Positions 9,070 to 18,244 of a stretch of DNA of 64,000 bases are shown piece after piece. This DNA is from an uncultured Pseudomonas sp. (GTDB lineage Bacteria; Pseudomonadota; Gammaproteobacteria; Pseudomonadales; Pseudomonadaceae). Made by a program: the position numbers and the translations under genes. Numbering within the stretch: the first letter of the stretch is position 1; every line of letters begins with the position of its first letter. Below the pieces are notes generated by a model. That model ran no database searches. It saw only the letters and a list, made by a program, of their open reading frames with translations, and had not been told where the DNA came from. Location of the stretch: positions 1-64,000 of the forward strand of contig NZ_CAMPHI010000025.1 of assembly GCF_946885955.1 (NCBI RefSeq). Reading direction: 5' to 3'.

Positions 9070-11313
9070 ATGGTTCAGGTTAGAGCGCATCAGCCGATCA
9101 ACGACGACGGCAGCATCAACCTAGAGGCCTGGTTGGCCCATGTCCTGAGTATCGATCCGGCGCTCGACGGTGACGCCCTGCGTGAGGCCTGCGAATTTGC
9201 CCGCGAGGCCGAGCAGCAAGCCAACGCCGCGCAGAATCTATGGACCGAAGGCGCCTCCAGTTTCCGCGCCGGCCTGGAGATCGCGGAGATTCTCGCCGAT
9301 CTCAAGCTCGATCAGGATTCTCTGGTCGCCGCGGTGCTTTACCGCGGTGTGCGGGAGGGCAAGATCACCCTGAGCGCAGTGCACCAGCGCTTCGGTGCGG
9401 TGGTGGCCAAGCTGGTCGACGGCGTACTGCGCATGGCAGCGATCAGCGCCAGCCTCAATCCGCGCGACTCTCTGGTGCTCGGCTCCCAGGCCCAGGTGGA
9501 AAACCTGCGCAAGATGCTGGTGGCGATGGTCGATGACGTGCGCGTCGCCCTGATCAAACTGGCCGAACGCACCTGTGCGATCCGTGCGGTCAAGCATGCC
9601 CCCGACGAAAAGCGCCAGCGTGTGGCCCGCGAGGTTTTCGACATCTACGCGCCCCTGGCTCATCGCCTGGGCATCGGCCATATCAAGTGGGAGCTCGAAG
9701 ACCTTTCGTTTCGCTATCTGGAGCCGGAGCAGTACAAACAGATCGCCAAGTTGCTGCATGAGCGGCGCATGGATCGCGAGCAGTACATCAACGAAGTGAT
9801 GAACCACCTGCGCGAAGAGCTCGAGGCCACTGGAATCAAGGCCGATATCAGCGGTCGGGCCAAGCACATCTATTCGATCTGGCGAAAAATGCAGAAGAAA
9901 GGTCTGCAATTCAGCCAGATCTACGACGTGCGCGCGGTGCGCGTGCTGGTGCCGGAAATGCGCGATTGCTATACCGCCCTCGGTATCGTGCACACCCTGT
10001 GGCGGCATATTCCCAAGGAGTTCGACGACTACATCGCCAACCCCAAGGAGAACGGCTATCGCTCGCTGCATACCGCGGTGTTGGGCCCGGAAGGCAAGGT
10101 GCTGGAGGTGCAGATCCGCACCCATGCGATGCACGAGGAGGCCGAGCTGGGCGTCTGCGCCCACTGGCGCTACAAGGGCACCGACGTCAAATCCGGCTCC
10201 AACCATTACGAAGAGAAAATCTCCTGGTTGCGTCAGGTGCTGGAATGGCACGAGGAACTCGGCGATATCGGCGGCCTGGCCGAACAGTTGCGGGTGGATA
10301 TCGAGCCCGATCGGGTCTATGTGTTCACCCCGGACGGCCATGCGATCGACCTGCCCAAGGGCGCCACACCGCTGGATTTCGCCTACCGGGTACATACCGA
10401 AATCGGCCACAACTGCCGCGGTGCCAAGATCAACGGGCGTATCGTGCCGCTGACCTACAGTCTGCAGACCGGCGAGCAGGTGGAGATCATCACCAGCAAG
10501 CACGGCGTGCCGAGCCGTGATTGGCTGAACTCCAACCTGGGTTACGTCACCACCTCGCGGGCGCGGGCGAAGATCGTCCACTGGTTCAAGCTGCAGGATC
10601 GCGACCAGAACGTCGCTGCCGGTAAAGCGCTGCTCGAGCGCGAGCTGCTGCGCCTGGGCCTGCCGCATGTGGATTTCGACAAGCTGGCGGAAAAGGCCAA
10701 CCTGAAAAACAGCGAAGACCTGTTCGCTTCCCTGGGTGCCGGCGACCTGCGCCTGGCGCACCTGGCCAACCTGGCGCAGCAGCTGGTCGAGCCCGAGCGC
10801 AGCAGCGAACAGCTCGAGCTGATCCCGCGCAAGGCCCTGGGTTTCAAGCCCGGCAAGCGCGGCGATATTCAGATTCAGGGGGTCGGCAACCTGCTCACGC
10901 AAATGGCCGGTTGCTGCCAGCCGTTGCCGGGCGACCCGATCGTCGGCTACATCACCCAGGGCCGCGGCGTCAGCATTCACCGCCAGGACTGCGCCTCGGT
11001 ACTGCAACTGGCCGGCCGCGAGCCCGAGCGGATCATTCAGGTCAACTGGGGGCCGGTACCGGTGCAGACCTACCCGGTGGATCTGGTCATCCGCGCCTAC
11101 GACCGTTCCGGCCTGCTGCGCGACGTGACCCAGGTGCTGCTCAACGAAAAGCTCAATGTGCTGGCGGTCAACACCCGTTCGAACAAGGACGACAACACCG
11201 CCTCGATGTCGATCACCGTGGAGATTCCGGGTTTGGATGCGTTGGGGCGGTTGTTGGGTCGTATCAGTCAGTTACCGAATATCATCGAAGCCCGCCGCCA
11301 TCGGGCCAGTTGA
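9070..11313 (+). CDS. relA: (p)ppGpp synthetase RelA
   Basis: RelA makes (p)ppGpp on stalled ribosomes in the stringent response. The 747 residues contain a pseudo-hydrolase domain that lacks the catalytic His-Asp pair expected in SpoT (AAVLYRGVREG). The synthetase domain follows, with RAVRVLVPEMRDCY, NPKENGYRSLHT and VQIRTHAMHEEAELG (about residues 290-365). Then come the TGS domain (VYVFTPDGHAIDLPKGATPLDFAYRVH), a zinc-finger/helical region with the CC pair in MAGCCQPLPGD, and a C-terminal ACT domain. ATG 9070 gives the conserved MVQVRAHQP N-terminus; a GTG at 9037 would add 11 residues. Confidence 0.97.
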   Translation: MVQVRAHQPINDDGSINLEAWLAHVLSIDPALDGDALREACEFAREAEQQANAAQNLWTEGASSFRAGLEIAEILADLKLDQDSLVAAVLYRGVREGKITLSAVHQRFGAVVAKLVDGVLRMAAISASLNPRDSLVLGSQAQVENLRKMLVAMVDDVRVALIKLAERTCAIRAVKHAPDEKRQRVAREVFDIYAPLAHRLGIGHIKWELEDLSFRYLEPEQYKQIAKLLHERRMDREQYINEVMNHLREELEATGIKADISGRAKHIYSIWRKMQKKGLQFSQIYDVRAVRVLVPEMRDCYTALGIVHTLWRHIPKEFDDYIANPKENGYRSLHTAVLGPEGKVLEVQIRTHAMHEEAELGVCAHWRYKGTDVKSGSNHYEEKISWLRQVLEWHEELGDIGGLAEQLRVDIEPDRVYVFTPDGHAIDLPKGATPLDFAYRVHTEIGHNCRGAKINGRIVPLTYSLQTGEQVEIITSKHGVPSRDWLNSNLGYVTTSRARAKIVHWFKLQDRDQNVAAGKALLERELLRLGLPHVDFDKLAEKANLKNSEDLFASLGAGDLRLAHLANLAQQLVEPERSSEQLELIPRKALGFKPGKRGDIQIQGVGNLLTQMAGCCQPLPGDPIVGYITQGRGVSIHRQDCASVLQLAGREPERIIQVNWGPVPVQTYPVDLVIRAYDRSGLLRDVTQVLLNEKLNVLAVNTRSNKDDNTASMSITVEIPGLDALGRLLGRISQLPNIIEARRHRAS

Positions 11314-11345
11314 GCGGCAAGCGGTTAGCTTCAAGCTGCAAGGAC

Positions 11346-11510
11346 GTAGGATGGGTTAGGCGCATGTCACAGTCAGGGTAGCGAGCGCTGAGTCTGCTGC
11401 GCCGTAACCCATCATCGGTATTGGCGCTGCATCGGTTCGATGGGTTACGCGGCGCGCTGGTTTTATCATGGCTGCGGGATTCGTCCCCCGCGCCGCTAAC
11501 CCATCCTACG
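11346..11510. repeat. 165-bp nested palindromic element (MITE-like)
   Basis: Perfect 15-bp terminal inverted repeats, CGTAGGATGGGTTAG (11346-11360) and CTAACCCATCCTACG (11496-11510), bound the element. Inside it a second inverted pair, GTAACCCATC and GATGGGTTAC, repeats the same core in the opposite order. It carries no ORF and fills the gap between relA and mazG. Terminal repeats plus no coding capacity suggest a non-autonomous mobile or REP-like element. Confidence 0.8.
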
Positions 11511-11523
11511 ACCGGAACTATCC

Positions 11524-12357
11524 ATGTACCAACTCGACGACCTGCTGCACCTGATGGCCCGCCTGCGCGACCCGCAATATGGCTGCCCGTGGGATTTGAA
11601 ACAGTCCTACGCGAGCATCGTGCCGCATACGATCGAAGAGGCCTACGAGGTGGCGGATGCCATCGAGCGCGGCGATTTCGAGCATCTGCCCGGCGAGCTC
11701 GGCGATCTGCTGTTTCAGGTCGTGTATTACAGCCAGCTGGCGCGCGAGGAGGGGCGTTTCGAGTTCGCCGAGGTGGTCGATGGCATTACCCGCAAACTGC
11801 TGCGTCGACATCCTCATGTGTTTGTCGACGGCGACCTGTATGGCGCCCCCGATGCGGCCAAGCTGAACGAGGCCGCGGTCAAGCAGCGCTGGGAAGAGAT
11901 CAAGGCCGAGGAGCGCGCCGAGAAGGCTGCCGCGCCCGAACAGCTTTCGCTGCTCGACGACGTGCCCAATGCCTTGCCGTCACTCAGCCGGGCGATCAAG
12001 TTGCAGAAGCGTGCGGCTCAGGTCGGCTTCGATTGGCCCGAGGCCCTGCCGGTGGTGGACAAGGTGCGCGAGGAGCTGGACGAAGTGCTCGAGGCCATGA
12101 GCGAAAACGACCCCGAGGCGATTGCCGAGGAACTCGGCGATCTGCTGTTCGTCGTCAGCAACCTGGCCCGGCACCTCAAGGTCGATCCGGAAAGCGCATT
12201 GCGCGCCGCCAATGCCAAGTTCGAACGGCGCTTCCGCTTTATCGAACAGGCATTGCGCGAAGCCGGTCGCGCCATGGAAAATTGCGCCCTGGAAGAATTG
12301 GACGCGCTCTGGGGCGAAGCCAAGAAATTGGAAAAACAGCAGGCGCGGGATTGTTGA
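11524..12357 (+). CDS. mazG: nucleoside triphosphate pyrophosphohydrolase MazG
   Basis: MazG hydrolyses NTPs and dNTPs to monophosphates, which removes aberrant nucleotides and in E. coli lowers ppGpp. The 277 residues hold two all-alpha MazG domains. The first has the EEAYE...GELGDLLFQV metal-binding pattern (about 39-68) and the second ELDEVLEAM with EELGDLLFVV (about 180-212). It lies just downstream of relA, as in many gammaproteobacteria, although the palindromic element now separates the two genes. Confidence 0.95.
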   Translation: MYQLDDLLHLMARLRDPQYGCPWDLKQSYASIVPHTIEEAYEVADAIERGDFEHLPGELGDLLFQVVYYSQLAREEGRFEFAEVVDGITRKLLRRHPHVFVDGDLYGAPDAAKLNEAAVKQRWEEIKAEERAEKAAAPEQLSLLDDVPNALPSLSRAIKLQKRAAQVGFDWPEALPVVDKVREELDEVLEAMSENDPEAIAEELGDLLFVVSNLARHLKVDPESALRAANAKFERRFRFIEQALREAGRAMENCALEELDALWGEAKKLEKQQARDC

Positions 12358-12413
12358 GTCCGCCGCTCGGTTGCTCCCTCCCAACATTCATGATTCGTCG
12401 GTAAAGGTAGGTT

Positions 12414-12953
12414 ATGGCTCTCTCACTACGCGATCAGCTGCTCAAAGCCGGGCTGGTCAACGAAAAGCAGGCCAAGCAGGTCGGCAAGGAAAAGCAGAAG
12501 CAACAACGCCTGGAGAAAAAGGGCCATATCGAAAAGGACGAGTCGCAGAAACTCGCCGCTCAGCAGGCGATGGCCGAAAAGGCCGCGCGCGACCAGGAGC
12601 TGAACCGCCAGCAGCAGGAGAAGGCCGAGCAGAAGGCCCGCGCCGCGCAGATCAAGCAATTGATCGAAGTCTCCCGTCTGCCGAAATTGACCACCGAGGA
12701 TTACTACAACTTCGTCGACGAGAAAAAGGTCAAGCGCCTGTCGGTGAACAAACTGATGCGCGACAAGCTTAGCAGCGGCTCGTTGGCCATAGTACGCAGC
12801 GGCGGCGGTTACGAAGTGCTGCCGCGCGAGGCTGCATTGAAGATCCAGGAGCGCGATCCACGCCGGGTCATTCTGCTCAATACCCCGACCGCAGCGCCGG
12901 ACGCCGACGATCCTTATGCGGCCTACCAGGTGCCGGACGATTTGATGTGGTGA
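12414..12953 (+). CDS. DUF2058 (YaiL-type) nucleoprotein/polysome-associated protein
   Basis: This 179-residue protein begins MALSLRDQLLKAGL. A long lysine/glutamine-rich coiled-coil-like stretch spans about residues 17-90, and a compact C-terminal domain with TTEDYYNFVDEKKVKRL follows. That matches DUF2058 (E. coli YaiL), reported to associate with nucleoprotein or polysome fractions. No enzyme motif is visible. It follows mazG by 56 bp and ends before a bidirectional terminator. Confidence 0.85.
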   Translation: MALSLRDQLLKAGLVNEKQAKQVGKEKQKQQRLEKKGHIEKDESQKLAAQQAMAEKAARDQELNRQQQEKAEQKARAAQIKQLIEVSRLPKLTTEDYYNFVDEKKVKRLSVNKLMRDKLSSGSLAIVRSGGGYEVLPREAALKIQERDPRRVILLNTPTAAPDADDPYAAYQVPDDLMW

Positions 12954-12992
12954 CAGCCGGACGCCGCGCATAGACCCAATTTTCCGCGGTAC

Positions 12993-13021
12993 AAAAAAAC
13001 CGAGCCATTGGCTCGGTTTTT
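12993..13021. terminator. bidirectional intrinsic terminator
   Basis: ACCGAGCC-ATT-GGCTCGGT with an A-run before and a T-run after. It lies between the convergent DUF2058 (+) and DUF3108 (-) genes. Confidence 0.9.
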
Positions 13022-13037
13022 CATACCTGCTGCTCGA

Positions 13038-13754
13038 TCAGTCGCGGCGGCCTTCGACCGGCTTGCCGTCGACGCTGCCGTCTTTAAGCATGATCTGGTA
13101 TTCCTTGCCGTCTTTTTCCACCTGATGCAGGCGTACCAGCAGGAAATTCCAATCCTTGGCGAACCATAGCACCGTCTTGCGGCTGCTTTGCGTCGGATCG
13201 CGTACTCGCTCGACCTTGATCGCGTCGATCAGCCCGGCCTTGGTGCGCACCACATCATCGCCGAGCACGCGGAAGTCGTAGGTTTCCACCTCGTCGCCGT
13301 CGACCACCTGGTAGCTCATGCTTTTCTTGCCGGCGGCCACGTCGTATTGCAGCGCCAGCTGATAGGTCGATTTGTCCTGCAGGCCTCGATTCAGTGGCAG
13401 GCGTACGGGTGTGCCGCGGTCATTGCCGATGACCTGCTTTTCATTCCAGTCGAAATCCTGCTCGATTTCCTTGCTCTTGCCCAAGCCGCTACGTTGGTAG
13501 TGATAGGTCAGGGGCAGAAAGGCGGAATTCTCCACGCGGAAGGTGCTTTGTTCGGTCAGGCTGGCTACCAGCATCGAGGCTTCGAAGCTGAGTTGCCAAT
13601 GATCGCCTTCGAGATGCTGCAGGCTGCGCTCGGCCGTGCCGCTGATCGGCAGCTGTTTCCAGTCGGCGGTATAGCTGGCGGAAAACGGTTTCGGCTCCAC
13701 GGCCAGAGCCGGCAAGCTGAACAGGGCTACGGCGAGCAGTAGGACGGAACGCAT
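13038..13754 (-). CDS. DUF3108 periplasmic protein
   Basis: The 238-residue protein has a clear signal peptide (MRSVLLLAVALFSLPALA, cleavage after about residue 18). The mature part starts with PFSASYTADWKQLPISG and carries beta-rich segments with YHYQRSGLGKSKEIEQDFDW, typical of DUF3108. The family is found in Proteobacteria and its function is not established. It lies downstream of purMN on the same strand, separated by about 180 bp that contain a run of nine G (13795-13803). Confidence 0.85.
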   Translation of the reverse strand: MRSVLLLAVALFSLPALAVEPKPFSASYTADWKQLPISGTAERSLQHLEGDHWQLSFEASMLVASLTEQSTFRVENSAFLPLTYHYQRSGLGKSKEIEQDFDWNEKQVIGNDRGTPVRLPLNRGLQDKSTYQLALQYDVAAGKKSMSYQVVDGDEVETYDFRVLGDDVVRTKAGLIDAIKVERVRDPTQSSRKTVLWFAKDWNFLLVRLHQVEKDGKEYQIMLKDGSVDGKPVEGRRD

Positions 13755-13935
13755 AGAGTCTCCTAAAAAGAGAGGGTCAAGTCAGTTGCCCCGCGGGGGG
13801 GGGCGATAACCCTGGCAAACCATCTGTCGCACGGGCGGGTGCGATTTCTGGCAGGAGTGTAACGAACAATGCCCGGTCGATGCAGCCGTTGACGCCGCTG
13901 AATGTTGCCAAGTGGTGAGCGAGCGGGCGATCAGG

Positions 13936-14592
13936 TCAGGCGCGGATCAGGTGGCCGCTGTTCGGCAAAGGCTGTCCGTCGAGCGAGGCACCATGCTCAT
14001 CCAGGCGCAGGCGACCCTCGGCGAACCAGTGCATGGCCAGCGGGTAGATCAGGTGTTCCTGCTCGTGCACGCGCTGCGCCAGGGTGGTTGGCGAGTCATC
14101 CGGTCGTACCGGGATCACTGCCTGTACGACCAGAGGGCCACCATCGAGTTCCTCGGTGACGAAATGCACGCTGCAGCCATGCTCGCGGTCGCCGGCGTCG
14201 AGTGCGCGCTGGTGGGTATGCAGGCCCTTGTACTTGGGCAGCAGCGAAGGGTGGATATTCAGCAGTCGCCCGGCATAGTGACGGACGAAGCCGGGACTGA
14301 GAATACGCATGAATCCGGCGAGTATCACCAGATGCGGCTCGTGCGCGTCTATGGCCTGCGCCAGGGCCGCATCGAAGGCTTCGCGGCCGTCGAACTGCTT
14401 GTGATCGAGTACCTGGGTGGCGATGCCGGCCTGCTCGGCGCGTTGCAGACCATAGGCATCGGCGCGGTTGGAAATCACCGCGCGGATGCGTGCCGGACAG
14501 CTTGGCGAGGCGTCCTTGATGCTGTCGATCAACGCCTGCAGGTTGCTGCCGGAGCCCGAGATCAGCACCACTACATTGCAGACGTTCGGCAT
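13936..14592 (-). CDS. purN: phosphoribosylglycinamide formyltransferase
   Basis: PurN transfers a formyl group from 10-formyl-THF to GAR in purine synthesis. The 218-residue protein shows the phosphate-binding ISGSGSNLQALID (about 11-23), the catalytic Asn-His-Asp region with LVILAGFMRILS, NIHPSLLPKYKG (His about 111) and the ELDGGPLVVQ Asp loop. The start MPNVCNVVV at 14592 shares its A with the purM stop (TGATG), so purM and purN form a coupled pair. Confidence 0.96.
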   Translation of the reverse strand: MPNVCNVVVLISGSGSNLQALIDSIKDASPSCPARIRAVISNRADAYGLQRAEQAGIATQVLDHKQFDGREAFDAALAQAIDAHEPHLVILAGFMRILSPGFVRHYAGRLLNIHPSLLPKYKGLHTHQRALDAGDREHGCSVHFVTEELDGGPLVVQAVIPVRPDDSPTTLAQRVHEQEHLIYPLAMHWFAEGRLRLDEHGASLDGQPLPNSGHLIRA

Positions 14593-15650
14593 CAGTGGCT
14601 TTTCAGGTTGTTCAATACGACCTGGGCGGCGCCCTCGGCTGCGGTGGCGATCTGGCCGATCACCCAAGGTTGTTCGCCAGCGTCGCGCAGGGTTTGCAGG
14701 GCAACTTCAACCTGGTCCTGGGCGACACAGATAACCATGCCGACGCCGCAGTTGAGGACGCGGTGCATTTCATGTTCGTCGACATTACCGGCCTGCTGCA
14801 GCCAGTCGAAGACCGCAGGGCGGGTCCAGCTGGCCACGTCGACCACCGCCTGGGCGCCGTGCGGCAGCACGCGCGGAATATTGTCGAGCAGACCGCCGCC
14901 AGTGATGTGGGCCATGGCCTTGACCGCGCCGGTGTCCTTGATCAGCTTGAGCAGCGGCTTGACGTAGATACGCGTCGGCGCCATCAGCAGGTCGGTCATC
15001 GGCTTGCCGTCGATCTGGGTGGCTTCGATGTCGGCACCGGAGACTTCGATGATCTTGCGGATCAGCGAGTAGCCATTGGAGTGTGGACCGGAAGACGGCA
15101 GGGCGATCAGCGCGTCGCCTGCGGCAACCTTGGAGCCGTCGATGATTTCGGCTTTTTCCACCACGCCGACGCAGAAGCCGGCCAGGTCGTAGTCTTCGCC
15201 TTCGTACATGCCCGGCATCTCGGCGGTTTCGCCGCCGACCAGGGAGCAGCCGGCCAGTTCGCAACCGGCGCCAATGCCGGTAACCACGGTGGCGGCCACG
15301 TCGACGTTAAGTTTGCCGGTGGCGTAGTAGTCGAGGAAGAACAGCGGCTCGGCGCCGCATACCACCAGGTCGTTGACGCACATGGCGACCAGATCCTGGC
15401 CGATGCTGTCGTGCTTGTTCAGGTTCAGCGCCAGGCGCAGCTTGGTGCCGACGCCGTCGGTGCCGGAGACCAGCACGGGTTGTTTGTAGCCGGCCGGGAT
15501 CTCGCAAAGGGCGCCGAAGCCACCCAGGCCACCCATGACTTCCGGACGGGCGGTGCGCTTGGCCACGCTCTTGATGCGTTCGACCAAGGCTTCGCCGGCG
15601 TCGATATCTACACCTGCGTCCTTGTAGCTGATGGAGGGTTGCTTGCTCAT
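14592..15650 (-). CDS. purM: phosphoribosylformylglycinamidine cyclo-ligase
   Basis: PurM closes the imidazole ring of AIR with ATP. The 352 residues match the family. The N-terminal [16 protein letters not shown], the ATP-site DGVGTKL (about 66-72), [19 protein letters not shown] and the glycine-rich [11 protein letters not shown] (about 137-147) are all present, and AHITGGGL marks the C-terminal half. It is first of the purM-purN operon and is transcribed away from the DUF2066 gene. Confidence 0.97.
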   Translation of the reverse strand: MSKQPSISYKDAGVDIDAGEALVERIKSVAKRTARPEVMGGLGGFGALCEIPAGYKQPVLVSGTDGVGTKLRLALNLNKHDSIGQDLVAMCVNDLVVCGAEPLFFLDYYATGKLNVDVAATVVTGIGAGCELAGCSLVGGETAEMPGMYEGEDYDLAGFCVGVVEKAEIIDGSKVAAGDALIALPSSGPHSNGYSLIRKIIEVSGADIEATQIDGKPMTDLLMAPTRIYVKPLLKLIKDTGAVKAMAHITGGGLLDNIPRVLPHGAQAVVDVASWTRPAVFDWLQQAGNVDEHEMHRVLNCGVGMVICVAQDQVEVALQTLRDAGEQPWVIGQIATAAEGAAQVVLNNLKSH

Positions 15651-15991
15651 AGATCCAGGCCTTTAAGGGGGAAGTCGGATGTGCAACGGCTCAGGCAAGG
15701 CGTCGCGGCTTTGGTCCAGTGCCAAATCCGGTAAGCTGCTTGTTGCCAGTCTGCGAAGGCGCGCGATTTTATCAGGCTTGCCGGGCAGCGGCCACCCAGC
15801 CCGAACGGAGGTTGCCGGCGAACCAGTGGCTGTTTAAGGTACGAGCTTGGCAAATCGTGCCGTTATGGCGCTCGGGGGAGTTTGCGAAGCTCCGCATACG
15901 CCCTGATTGCGCCTGTGATAAAAGGATCGCGAACCGCTGTACGGCGCGTTTTTTGTCGGCTTCATGCTTACCCCACTTTCGAGAATTTTCT

Positions 15992-17038
15992 ATGCGCTTG
16001 CTCGCCCGTGTACTCCTTCTGTGCCTGCCCTTGTTCAGCTTGCCGAGCCTTGCGGCCACGCTGAGTGACCTTTATCAGGTACGCGAACCGGTCGCCAGCC
16101 AGGAGCCCGGCGAGCGGGATGCGGCCTTGCAGCGCGCGCTGGATACCTTGGTACTGCGCCTGACCGGCAACCCGGAGGTGCTGAAGGGGCCGGCGTTGGA
16201 GGCGCTGCGCAAAGACCCCCAGCAGATCATCAGCCAATACGGCTATGAGCAGGACAGCCTGTTGGTCGACTTCGACCCGATTACCACCGATCGCAGCCTG
16301 CGTCAGGCCGGATTGTCGCTATGGGGCGCCAACCGTCCGGCGATTCTACTGTGGTGGCTGAGCGACGCCGATGGCACTTACAGCCTGGTTGGCGATGGCC
16401 AGAGCGGCGCGGCGCCACTGACTGCGGCGGCGCAGCACCGCGGCTTGCCACTGCGCTTGCCGCTCGCCGATTTGAGCGAGCAGTTGCTCGCGACTCCGGA
16501 GAATCTGGCAGCTGCCGACCCCGCGGCATTGCGCACGGCGTCCGAGCGCTACGCTGGCGATGCGTTGCTGGTGGTGCAGGCGCATGAGCAGGGCGGCCAG
16601 TGGCAGGGTAAATGGCGCCTGTGGCTTGGCGACGAACGTGAGCAGGGTAGCGCTCAGGGCGGCGATCAGGCGGCGCTGGCCGACGCCATATTCCTGGCGA
16701 TCGCCGAGCGTCTGGCACCGCGCTTTCTGGTGGCCCCCGGCGCATCGGCAAACCTGACGCTGGAGGTGCAGGGCGTGGATCTGGCCCGTTATGCGCAATT
16801 GCAAAGTGTGCTCGAACCCCTGGGCGCGCAATTGCGTGAGTCGCAGGGCGATCGCCTGGTCTACCAGGTTGCGGTCAGCGCCGAACAGTTGCGCGCTCAG
16901 CTCGCCTTGTTGCATCTGCAGGAAGTGGCCGGGCAAGCCCCGGCTGCCGATGCCAGTCAGGCACCGGTTGCGGCGGATCAGCATGCCGCCGCGCCGAAGC
17001 TGCTGCCCCGTAACGATGTTCTGCACTTTCGCTGGTAG
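15992..17038 (+). CDS. DUF2066 periplasmic protein
   Basis: The 348-residue protein has a signal peptide (MRLLARVLLLCLPLFSLPSLA) followed by TLSDLYQVREPVASQ and the repeated helical and beta segments of DUF2066, including LRLTGNPEVL and VDFDP. The family is conserved next to purM in pseudomonads and has no assigned activity. The frame is open 91 codons upstream, but the signal peptide fixes the start at 15992. The Shine-Dalgarno is weak (CGAGAA). Confidence 0.85.
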   Translation: MRLLARVLLLCLPLFSLPSLAATLSDLYQVREPVASQEPGERDAALQRALDTLVLRLTGNPEVLKGPALEALRKDPQQIISQYGYEQDSLLVDFDPITTDRSLRQAGLSLWGANRPAILLWWLSDADGTYSLVGDGQSGAAPLTAAAQHRGLPLRLPLADLSEQLLATPENLAAADPAALRTASERYAGDALLVVQAHEQGGQWQGKWRLWLGDEREQGSAQGGDQAALADAIFLAIAERLAPRFLVAPGASANLTLEVQGVDLARYAQLQSVLEPLGAQLRESQGDRLVYQVAVSAEQLRAQLALLHLQEVAGQAPAADASQAPVAADQHAAAPKLLPRNDVLHFRW

Positions 17039-17149
17039 ACTGCGCAGCGCTGGAGATGAAACCGCTGCGCATCAGACAGCGGTTTTCTTTTTTTGGGAGA
17101 TGCGGGGCGGTATTGCGCCGAGCGCCACGATCTCAACCGAGGACCGAGA

Positions 17150-18244
17150 ATGATTGCTTCGAATCGCTGGCTATGGATGGCTGGGCTGTTGCTGCTCGGC
17201 TGGTTGCTGTATCTGCTGCACCCGATTCTCCCGCCTTTTCTGGTCGGCATATTGTTGGCCTATATGGGCGATCCGCTGGTCGATCGCCTGGAGCGCCACA
17301 GGTTTTCGCGCACCTGGGGTGTGGTCACGGTTTTCGCCCTGTTCAGCCTGATTCTGCTGGTGATGCTGCTGGTGCTGGTGCCCATGCTGGGCAAGCAGTT
17401 GATGCGCCTCTATGAACTGGCGCCACAGATGCTCGATTGGGCACAACACGACGCTCTGCCCTGGATTCAGCTGCAGCTGGGTTTGGCCGATGGCTTCTGG
17501 CGTTTCGACCAGCTCAAGGCGTCGCTCTCCGGGCAGCTTGGTAAAACCACCGATATCCTCGGCATGCTGCTGTCCCAGGCCGGCGCATCGAGCCTGGCGC
17601 TGCTGGCCTGGCTGGCCAATGTATTACTGGTGCCGGTGGTGAGCTTCTATCTGATGCGCGACTGGGACCTGTTGGTAGCCCGGCTGCGTATGCTTTTACC
17701 GCGTAGCCACGAAGGGCTGGTGGTGAAGTTGGTGCGCGAATGCCATGAGGTCTTGGGCGCCTTCCTTCAAGGGCAATTGCTGGTGATGCTGGCGTTGGGG
17801 GCGGTGTATTCGATTGGCTTGATGGTGGTCGGCCTGGAACTCGGTTTGTTGATCGGTCTGATCGCCGGCCTGGCCAGCATAGTTCCGTATCTCGGCATGG
17901 CGGTCGGGCTGGGCGCGGCACTGACCGCGGGTGTGTTCCAGTTCGGCGGCGACTTCTATCCTTTACTGGCGATTGCCGCTGTGTTCACGGTCGGTCAACT
18001 GCTCGAAGGCATGCTGCTGACGCCCTGGCTGGTCGGCGATCGTATCGGCCTGCACCCGGTGGCGGTAATCTTTGCAATCATGGCCGGCGGTCAGTTATTC
18101 GGCTTCACCGGTGTGTTGCTGGCCTTGCCGGTTGCCGCTGTGATCATGGTGCTAGTGCGTCATCTGCATGATTTCTATAAACTTTCCGCCCTTTACGGAG
18201 AACTGCCACCGAGCGGTTCGGATGAGCCCCCCAGCCCCGCATGA
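17150..18244 (+). CDS. AI-2E family (PerM-like) inner-membrane transporter
   Basis: The 364-residue protein has about eight hydrophobic segments: two near the N-terminus, a long amphipathic stretch from 85 to 150, then paired helices to the end. The family motifs VVPYLG-like IVPYLGMAVG (about 246-255) and the C-terminal LHPVAVIFAIMAGG are clear. Members are proposed exporters (TqsA exports AI-2; others act as Na+/H+ antiporters), and the substrate here is unknown. Its stop overlaps the hda start (ATGA). A second, divergent member lies at 52754. Confidence 0.88.
   Translation: MIASNRWLWMAGLLLLGWLLYLLHPILPPFLVGILLAYMGDPLVDRLERHRFSRTWGVVTVFALFSLILLVMLLVLVPMLGKQLMRLYELAPQMLDWAQHDALPWIQLQLGLADGFWRFDQLKASLSGQLGKTTDILGMLLSQAGASSLALLAWLANVLLVPVVSFYLMRDWDLLVARLRMLLPRSHEGLVVKLVRECHEVLGAFLQGQLLVMLALGAVYSIGLMVVGLELGLLIGLIAGLASIVPYLGMAVGLGAALTAGVFQFGGDFYPLLAIAAVFTVGQLLEGMLLTPWLVGDRIGLHPVAVIFAIMAGGQLFGFTGVLLALPVAAVIMVLVRHLHDFYKLSALYGELPPSGSDEPPSPA

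Noticed and set aside
9238..11007. 589-codon minus-strand frame inside relA
   Set aside because: It is antisense to a clearly conserved gene. Long stop-free antisense frames are common at this GC content.
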